64,000 bases of DNA from Pantoea sp. At-9b (GTDB taxonomy: Bacteria > Pseudomonadota > Gammaproteobacteria > Enterobacterales > Enterobacteriaceae). Location: positions 1-64,000 of the forward strand of contig NC_014837.1 in the NCBI RefSeq assembly GCF_000175935.2. The letters are read 5' to 3'. The position numbers were made by a program, and so were the translations under genes. Shown piece after piece: positions 58,414-64,000 of this stretch (its first letter is position 1; every line of letters begins with the position of its first letter). The notes beneath the pieces were generated by a model. The model saw nothing but the letters and a program-made list of their open reading frames with translations, was not told the origin of the DNA and did not search any database.

Positions 58414-58485
58414 ATAGCGGCGCGATTTATCGCGCGCGTTTTACCGACAGCGTGTTCGGAAATGCGCGATAAATCGCGCCGCTAC
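58414..58485. repeat. REP-like palindromic pair, copy 5
   Basis: Left arm near 58414-58433 (ATAGCGG..GATTTATCGCGC) and right arm at 58464-58485 (GCGCGATAAATCGCGCCGCT plus AC), separated by about 30 bp. It lies in the gap after xylB and before the GlxA-type gene. Same family as the copies in 8960-25336. Confidence 0.83.
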
Positions 58486-58528
58486 GGGTTTAATGCGGGA
58501 CGTAAACGGAACCAACCGGAGTATACCC

Positions 58529-59461
58529 ATGCCGCAACCCATCTTCTTCCTGACGTTACCCGGCGTCATGGTGCTCGACCTCACCGGCCCGGCCGAAACC
58601 TTCCAGTTGGCTGGCGGCCACTTCTCGCTACATTACATTGGCCCGGAAGCCCGTGTGATCGGCTCCACGCATATGACCATTGGCGATATCGCGCCACTGC
58701 CCGAACGGCTACCGGCTAACAGCCTGCTGGTGGTGCCCGGCGTGCATGATTCACGTACCTGCTATGACACCCCGGCGGCGACGCTCGCCCGTGCGTGGTT
58801 GCGTCAGCAACAGGCGGATATTCGGTCACAGCGCATTACGCTGGTCTGCGTCTGTTCGGGGTCGTTGCTGGCAGCGCAGGCGGGATTGCTGGATGGTGTG
58901 CAGTGCACCACTCATCACGATGTGTTGCCGCGTTTGCAGGCGGCGGCTCCGGCGGCGCAGGTCAAAGAGAACCGGGTGTTTGTGGAGGATAACGGCATCT
59001 GGACCAGCGCCGGGATCACCGCCGGTATCGACCTCGCGCTGCACCTGATTAACCGCCTGTGTGGCGCGCGCCAGGCACTGGCAGTGGCGCGCGAGATGGT
59101 GGTGTGGTTCCGTCGTTCCGGCGATGATCCGCAGCTCTCGCCGTGGCTGCGTTACCGTAATCACCTGCACCCGGCGATTCACCGCGCGCAGGATGTGATG
59201 ATTGCGCACCCTGAATATGACTGGTCGTTGCCTGCTCTGGCGGAGCGTGCTCACGTCAGCGAGCGACATCTGACGCGTCTGTTCCGCCAGCATCTCGGCA
59301 TCAGTGTGCGCGAATATCACGAGCAACTGCGGCTGGTGATTGCGCGCCAGCGTCAGCAGCAGGGCGAAGCGGCGGAAAAAGCCGCGCTGGCCGCAGGTTT
59401 CTCCTCCGCACGCCAGTTGCGCCGCGCGAAGCAGCGTTGGGATGATCAACTCACCAGATGA
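58529..59461 (+). CDS. GlxA-type AraC regulator with DJ-1/PfpI domain
   Basis: A 310-residue protein with a DJ-1/PfpI-like domain (VVPGVHDSR, VCVCSGSLLAAQAGLLDG with the elbow Cys) and a C-terminal AraC HTH (LAERAHVSERHLTRLFRQHL). Such GlxA-type regulators control degradation or stress genes in response to small ligands. CGGAG lies seven bases before the ATG at 58529. Its last 16 bp overlap convergent wecH. Target unknown. Confidence 0.82.
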   Translation: MPQPIFFLTLPGVMVLDLTGPAETFQLAGGHFSLHYIGPEARVIGSTHMTIGDIAPLPERLPANSLLVVPGVHDSRTCYDTPAATLARAWLRQQQADIRSQRITLVCVCSGSLLAAQAGLLDGVQCTTHHDVLPRLQAAAPAAQVKENRVFVEDNGIWTSAGITAGIDLALHLINRLCGARQALAVAREMVVWFRRSGDDPQLSPWLRYRNHLHPAIHRAQDVMIAHPEYDWSLPALAERAHVSERHLTRLFRQHLGISVREYHEQLRLVIARQRQQQGEAAEKAALAAGFSSARQLRRAKQRWDDQLTR

Positions 59462-60441
59462 TGTTTATCCACCCGTTTTAGCAGCATCGCCAGGCCTAAG
59501 CTGCCGAGCAGCGTCACACCAAACACCCATGGCAAGTCGATCCACGGATTTGCCATGTCATCGTAATGGTTGGTACGCAGGAAATGGATAAACAGCGCAT
59601 GAAAGCCGTAAATGGGCAGGGAATAACGTGAAATGGTTGCTAACATCGGTAACGTGCGGTGATTGAGCGCGTGTTTGCTCAGTATCAGTAAGCTGATGGC
59701 AGCAATAAACACCAGCGGTCCACAGTAGAGATACCAGGTATCATTGAATGCGCCGTTGATCAGCAGCATCTGTTTGGTGCCAAGTGCAATACCCGCCACA
59801 CAGGCGATAAACGCCAGCGCGGCCAGCCATGCTATGCCTGGTTTTTCCGTGTCCATGCCGCCAATCGCCCGCCCCAACAGCGCGTATAACAGGTAATAAA
59901 TACTGTCGCCGCTGACGTACAAATTGACCGGCAACCAGTGAAACGGGCCGACCGACTGACTGATGGTATTGGGATTGGCAAGCACCGCCAGTACCACCAC
60001 CAGCAGCACGACATAGCGTGGTGGCACCTGTTTCACCTGAATTAACGGTGACAGCAGGTAAATACCGATAATCGCAAAGAAAAACCACAGGTGATAAAAC
60101 ACCGGTTTCTGCAACAATTTCAGCAGTGACTGCCCTTCGCTGATCGGCGTCAGCCAGGTGATATACGCCAGCGCCACCGCGCTGTAGAACAGCAAACACA
60201 GCACGATACGCAGCAGATGCCGCCCCTGTGCGCTGCGTTCGCCGAAGAACAGATAGCCTGAAATCATAAAGAACAGCGGCACGCAGACACGCGATGCGGA
60301 ATTGAGCACATTGGCCACGTCCCAACTGATGCCGGTCACCGCCAGCGGTCCGGTGATGTACCAGGTGGTGGTATGAATGACGATCACCATCAGGCAGGCG
60401 ATGGCACGTAAGTTGTCGATCCAGTAAATTTTTTGCGACAT
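59446..60441 (-). CDS. wecH: Enterobacterial common antigen O-acetyltransferase WecH
   Basis: A 331-residue inner-membrane acyltransferase, the same length as E. coli WecH (YiaH), beginning MSQKIYWIDNLRAIACLMVI with VCVPLFFMISGYLFFGERSA. It O-acetylates N-acetylglucosamine residues of the common antigen. In E. coli yiaH lies next to xylB as well, so this is conserved synteny. The ATG follows GGGGAAG. Confidence 0.92.
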   Translation of the reverse strand: MSQKIYWIDNLRAIACLMVIVIHTTTWYITGPLAVTGISWDVANVLNSASRVCVPLFFMISGYLFFGERSAQGRHLLRIVLCLLFYSAVALAYITWLTPISEGQSLLKLLQKPVFYHLWFFFAIIGIYLLSPLIQVKQVPPRYVVLLVVVLAVLANPNTISQSVGPFHWLPVNLYVSGDSIYYLLYALLGRAIGGMDTEKPGIAWLAALAFIACVAGIALGTKQMLLINGAFNDTWYLYCGPLVFIAAISLLILSKHALNHRTLPMLATISRYSLPIYGFHALFIHFLRTNHYDDMANPWIDLPWVFGVTLLGSLGLAMLLKRVDKHHLVS

Positions 60442-60492
60442 AGCTTCCCCGTGCGCAGGACGTCCTGGTGGAGAAGGGTAGTCAGCGAGAGG

Positions 60493-60544
60493 CGCGCCAA
60501 CAACCTTTGGGCCTGAAATTCAGAGCCATCTGGCTGTTGGCGCG
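60493..60544. other. Long inverted repeat between wecH and enolase-family gene
   Basis: CGCGCCAACA (60493-60502) and TGTTGGCGCG (60535-60544) are perfect inverted arms around a 32-nt spacer that itself contains CTGAAATTCAG. It lies just after the stop of the enolase-superfamily gene and before wecH, and could be a terminator-like hairpin or an mRNA end. No T-run was seen. Confidence 0.5.
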
Positions 60545-60551
60545 TAGGTGG

Positions 60552-61667
60552 TTAATCACGCACGAGGAATTTTTCGATCACCGCTTCGTTCGGTTCTACT
60601 CCCAGGCCGGGCTCGGAAGGCAGCCAGGCGTAGCCATCAGCGATGCGTACCGGATTCTTCGCCAGCGAGCGGCTGATTTCACCCGGCTCGACGCAATATT
60701 CCATCACCAGCGCATTCTCAATGGCGCAGAGGAAATGCAGCGAGGCGGCGGTGTTGATATCGGTGGTGAAGTTGTGATTACACACCTTGCGACCGCGACT
60801 GTGTGCATAGCTGGCAATTTCCATCGCTTGGGTGAAACCGGTGCGCGTCAGGTCAATCTGCACAATATCGATACCGCCTTCGTCGATCAGGCGCTGGAAG
60901 CCCACTACCGAGCACTCCTGTTCACCGGCGGCGATATGTTGCTGGCAGGCTGCCGAGACCTGGCCATAGCCCGCGTAGTTATCCGGGTGCAGGGGTTCTT
61001 CAATCCAGAACAGGTTCAGATGTTCATAACGCTGGCTGCGCCGGATGGTGGTTTTGGCATCCCACACATGACCGACGTCCAGCATCAGATCCACGCTGTC
61101 GCCCATCTCGCGGCGCAGCGCTTCCAGATAACGTAAATCCAGCGCTTCATCGGTGCCGAATGGCTCCCAGCCAAATTTCACCCCGGTATGACCGGTATCG
61201 ATAGCGTGCTTCGCGCGCGCGACAGTGTCGGTCACGCTGAACTGGAACATATTGGAGGAGTAGACGCGCATTTTGTCGCGCAGCGCCCCGCCCAGTAGCT
61301 CGACAATCGGTTTGCCCAGCGCTTTGCCTTTTATATCCCACAGCGCGATATCAATCCCCGCCATCGCCTGCAACACCGCACCACTGCGGCCATAGTAGAT
61401 GGTGGCGCGGTGCATTTTTTTCCACAGCCGCCCGGTTTCCAGCGGGTTTTCACCGATCAGCAGCGATTTCAGGCCGGTGACCATGGTGTGGGAATAGGGG
61501 GCTTCGATGATGGCTTTGGTGACATAAGGGCTGCCATCCACTTCACCCCAACCGGTAATCCCGGCATCGGTGGTGATTTTAATCAACAACGCATCCTGTG
61601 AACTGTCGGTGCGCTGTTCAATGACCGGGAGGCGCAGGTAAAACGCCTCGACGTTGGTGATCTTCAT
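60552..61667 (-). CDS. Enolase-superfamily (mandelate racemase/muconate lactonising type) enzyme
   Basis: A 371-residue enzyme of the mandelate-racemase-type enolase superfamily. Candidate catalytic residues are Lys164 (VKFGWEP), the metal ligands Asp197, Glu223 and Glu249 (DVGHVWD, WIEEPLHPD, AAGEQE) and His298 (VCNHNF). They support proton abstraction next to a carboxylate, as in sugar-acid dehydratases. The substrate is not known. It lies 36 bp after a GntR gene and downstream of an amidohydrolase, probably in one catabolic operon. Confidence 0.84.
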   Translation of the reverse strand: MKITNVEAFYLRLPVIEQRTDSSQDALLIKITTDAGITGWGEVDGSPYVTKAIIEAPYSHTMVTGLKSLLIGENPLETGRLWKKMHRATIYYGRSGAVLQAMAGIDIALWDIKGKALGKPIVELLGGALRDKMRVYSSNMFQFSVTDTVARAKHAIDTGHTGVKFGWEPFGTDEALDLRYLEALRREMGDSVDLMLDVGHVWDAKTTIRRSQRYEHLNLFWIEEPLHPDNYAGYGQVSAACQQHIAAGEQECSVVGFQRLIDEGGIDIVQIDLTRTGFTQAMEIASYAHSRGRKVCNHNFTTDINTAASLHFLCAIENALVMEYCVEPGEISRSLAKNPVRIADGYAWLPSEPGLGVEPNEAVIEKFLVRD

Positions 61668-61703
61668 CGAGGTTATCCTGGTGTAAAAGCAAGAAAAAAG
61701 GCG

Positions 61704-62459
61704 TCAACCGGCGCTGGAGCGTTGCTGTCGGCGCTGCGAAATAATGGTTTCGTAGTCCACATCCAGAGCCTGAATGCGGATATGGTTTTCAATCTCGTCG
61801 GTCATTTTGACGATGTCGCCTTCCGCGAAAACGTTAATCAGCCGCTGATGTTCTTCGATAATGTCACTCATCGATTTGCCCATGGTGGACAGGCCGAAAA
61901 TCACCGTTAGCTGGCGTGCAATCGACTCCCACAAATTGCTCAACACCGGGTTGTGGGCAAAGCTGCATAGCGTGCGATGAAAATCGGTATCCGCTGAGGC
62001 AAAGCCATACACATCCTCGCGCTGCATCATCATCTGCATGGCGGCAACGCCCTGGTACAACTGGGTGAGCTGCGTGGCGCTGTTGCGTCCGGCTTCAATC
62101 GCGCGGCGGCAGGCCAGCGTCTCCAGTGGGATACGCACATCAATAATCTGTTCCAGCCGCTGATGGGAGATCTCCATCAGGCGAATGCCTTTATAAGGTT
62201 CGCTGGTAACGATGCCCTGACTTTCGAGAATGCGCAGCGCCTCACGGATCGGCACGCGGCTCATACCGAGTTTCGCGACCAGATCTGGCTCGGCAATACG
62301 ATCTCCGGGCAGAATCAGGCCGCGTGAGGCGGCGCTCAGAATGGCATCTACTGCATGATCGACCAGGGTTCGCGGGCGCGCCGCGTTCCAGCTGTTTTCG
62401 GTCTGTTCTTCCAGCGCCAGTGGGGCGCTGTTTTTACTACGGGTCGACTTTCCTGCCAT
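61704..62459 (-). CDS. GntR/FadR-type regulator
   Basis: A 251-residue FCD-domain GntR-family regulator: winged helix (RIAEPDLVAKLGMSRVPIRE) and an all-helical FCD ligand domain (ADTDFHRTLCSFAHNPVLS). The ATG at 62459 has AGGA at suitable spacing. It lies between the amidohydrolase and the enolase-family gene and probably controls the operon in response to a carboxylate (inference). Confidence 0.86.
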   Translation of the reverse strand: MAGKSTRSKNSAPLALEEQTENSWNAARPRTLVDHAVDAILSAASRGLILPGDRIAEPDLVAKLGMSRVPIREALRILESQGIVTSEPYKGIRLMEISHQRLEQIIDVRIPLETLACRRAIEAGRNSATQLTQLYQGVAAMQMMMQREDVYGFASADTDFHRTLCSFAHNPVLSNLWESIARQLTVIFGLSTMGKSMSDIIEEHQRLINVFAEGDIVKMTDEIENHIRIQALDVDYETIISQRRQQRSSAG

Positions 62460-62473
62460 GGTAATCATCCTGT

Positions 62474-63850
62474 TTATGCCTGACGGGTCACGAACTGACC
62501 AAAGCCAGGTTCAACCTGTATCCGGGAATCCTGGTAAACGGTGACGCCTCGAATAAGCGTGCGCACCACTTTACCCTGACAGCGCATGCCTTCAAATGCG
62601 CTCCATTTGCCCAGCCCCTGGAAATTTTCACCCGTCACCGTCCAACTCTGGCTGGCATCGTAAAACACCAGGTCGGCATCAAAGCCCGGCGCGATGGCCC
62701 CTTTTTTGCCCCACAGACGGAAGGCTTTGGCCGGACCACTGGCGGTCATACGGGCAAATTCTGTCAGCGACAGACCCCGATCGATATGCGCGGTGCTGAA
62801 GAACATCGGGCTGAGGGTTTCCACCCCGGTCAGGCCCATACCGGCGTCCCAGATGCTGAATTCACCGGCCAGCTTTTGTTCTGGCGTGTAGGGACAATGG
62901 TCGGAAGCGATCATGTCGATATCGCCACGCAGCAGCACCTGCCACAGCGCATCGACCACCGGACGTGGACGGATCGGCGGGCCGCAGCGGGCATTCGGGC
63001 CAATACGTACCAGGTCTTCCTCATCCAGAATCAGGTAGTGCGGGCAGGTTTCGAAGCTGGCGCGCACGGTCTCTTTCGCGGCGATGATGGTTTCGGCGGC
63101 GCGTGCTGAGCTGACATGGACGATATGGCAACGTGCGCCGGTCTCGGCGGCTATCGCCAGCACACGTCCCACCGCTTCAATCTCGGCAATTTCTGGCCCG
63201 GCCAGCGCGTGAGCGCGGATATCTTTTCGCCCGGCCCGGCGTAGTTCGCTACCTGCGCCAATCAGAATGTCGTGGTTTTCAGCATGCACGCCGATCAAAC
63301 CATCGAAGGTCGCCAGTTCGCGCATGGCGCGCAGCAGGCCATCATCATCAAGGCGCGGTAAGCCTTTGGCATCAGTGGCGTCACCATTCGGTGCGCCACT
63401 ACACAGGAAGGCTTTGAATGCCACGGCACCGGCCTGATCCAGTGCTGCCAGTTCGTGAACGTTGCGGCCATCCAGCCCGGCCCACATGGCGTAATCCACT
63501 GAGCAGTTCTCAGCCAGCCAACTGCGTTTGGCAGTAAAGCTGGCGAGCGACGTGGCGGGTGGTAACGAATGGGGCATTTCGACGATAGTGGTCACGCCAT
63601 GCGCCGCCGCGCCGCGTGTGCCTTCGCGCAGTTCCTGCTCAGGGAAATCGTGCGAGCCGGTAAAGTGGGTATGCACGTCAATCGCCCCCGGCAGCACGAT
63701 CAAGCCGCTGGCATCAATCAGGTTATCCACCGTGCCGTCGTAAGCGCCAGGCGTCAGAATGCCACTGATTTTTCCCGCTTCGATTAACAGGTCTGCCGGT
63801 GCGGCACCACTTTCCGTTACCACCAGCCCGTTGATAATTAACTGTTTCAT
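62474..63850 (-). CDS. Allantoinase/dihydroorotase-like cyclic amidohydrolase
   Basis: A 458-residue amidohydrolase of the allantoinase/hydantoinase/dihydroorotase family. His60 and His62 (DVHTHFTG), the carboxylated Lys146 (VAFKAFLC), later histidines (GVHAENHD, CHIVHVSSA) and Asp in ASDHCPY form the binuclear metal site. Domain order matches AllB, but the substrate may be another cyclic ureide or imide. Its ATG overlaps the preceding stop (ATGA), so it is coupled to the gene that runs off the window. Confidence 0.82.
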   Translation of the reverse strand: MKQLIINGLVVTESGAAPADLLIEAGKISGILTPGAYDGTVDNLIDASGLIVLPGAIDVHTHFTGSHDFPEQELREGTRGAAAHGVTTIVEMPHSLPPATSLASFTAKRSWLAENCSVDYAMWAGLDGRNVHELAALDQAGAVAFKAFLCSGAPNGDATDAKGLPRLDDDGLLRAMRELATFDGLIGVHAENHDILIGAGSELRRAGRKDIRAHALAGPEIAEIEAVGRVLAIAAETGARCHIVHVSSARAAETIIAAKETVRASFETCPHYLILDEEDLVRIGPNARCGPPIRPRPVVDALWQVLLRGDIDMIASDHCPYTPEQKLAGEFSIWDAGMGLTGVETLSPMFFSTAHIDRGLSLTEFARMTASGPAKAFRLWGKKGAIAPGFDADLVFYDASQSWTVTGENFQGLGKWSAFEGMRCQGKVVRTLIRGVTVYQDSRIQVEPGFGQFVTRQA

Positions 63851-64000
63851 GATTCGGCTCCCGCTTGGGTTACCAGCGCGTCATAAGGCACGGGCTGAGA
63901 AGGATCGAGCCAGCCAATGGCCGCAAGCAACTGGCTGAAGTGGTCAAATTCGCCACGTGGGATGCGGCTGTCCGGCGCAAACACCTGAGCCTGCTGATAG
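63847..64000 (-). CDS. C-terminal end of an unidentified gene (possibly ABC substrate-binding protein)
   Basis: Only the last 50 codons lie in the window; the upstream part is cut off at 64000. The segment ends SRIPRGEFDHFSQLLAAIGW followed by a Pro-rich tail. This resembles the end of nitrate/sulfonate/taurine-type ABC solute-binding proteins, but the match is weak. The stop overlaps the amidohydrolase start by 4 bp, so it belongs to the same operon and could provide substrate uptake. Confidence 0.4.
   Translation of the reverse strand, partial: YQQAQVFAPDSRIPRGEFDHFSQLLAAIGWLDPSQPVPYDALVTQAGAES

Overview
The window is a stretch of enteric gammaproteobacterial chromosome. It opens with dnaA-dnaN-recF-gyrB and then carries yidA, yidR, yidQ and ibpA, followed by avtA, ghrB, yiaD, tag, dnaT-dnaC, selC, the xylose operon and wecH. 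Protein similarity to E. coli is strong, but ibpB is missing after ibpA and gene order differs from E. coli. This points to Erwiniaceae, most likely Pantoea or a close relative (inference; no database was searched).

Layout. 1-6637: replication block with a DnaA box upstream of dnaA and a strong terminator after gyrB. 6788-10845: four-gene sugar/sugar-acid catabolic operon (DeoR-ribokinase fusion, DapA-family aldolase, YhcH-type protein, MFS carrier) between gyrB and yidA. 10936-14154: yidA, yidR, yidQ and ibpA; ibpA has a sigma-32 promoter and a ROSE-type RNA thermometer. 14238-19956: six tightly packed genes on the minus strand (PP-loop enzyme, ATP-grasp ligase, class II glutamine amidotransferase, Fe/2-oxoglutarate oxygenase, tRNA-editing deacylase, EamA exporter) with a divergent MocR regulator. 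It looks like an uncharacterised pathway for an amino-acid-like small molecule with export and self-protection. 21634-28261: avtA, then the 2-ketogluconate operon (PtxS regulator, KguE, KguK, KguT, GhrB/KguD). 28328-37886: a LacI regulator, yiaD, tag, an autotransporter-barrel fragment, a membrane protein, dnaT-dnaC, and ROK, sugar-carrier and IdnR-like genes. 37932-41526: three envelope-polysaccharide-type genes, followed by two AraC regulators.

42877-50062 is a roughly 7.2-kb genomic island in the 3' end of selC (tRNA-Sec). Its boundaries are a 23-bp direct repeat of the tRNA end, and its P4-type integrase is broken by a frameshift and a nonsense codon. The cargo is a complete-looking type I-A-like retron (msr-msd RNA, reverse transcriptase, PtuA-like ATPase, PtuB-like HNH protein) and a divergent two-gene module ending in an XRE-ImmA/IrrE protein, so this is a small anti-phage island.

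50196-58330 is the xylose regulon (xylR, xylHGF, xylAB). 58529-60441 holds a GlxA-type regulator and wecH. 60552-64000 is a catabolic operon with an enolase-superfamily enzyme, a GntR regulator, an allantoinase-like amidohydrolase and the end of a gene that runs off the window. A REP-like palindrome occurs at least five times between chromosomal genes and was not seen in the island.
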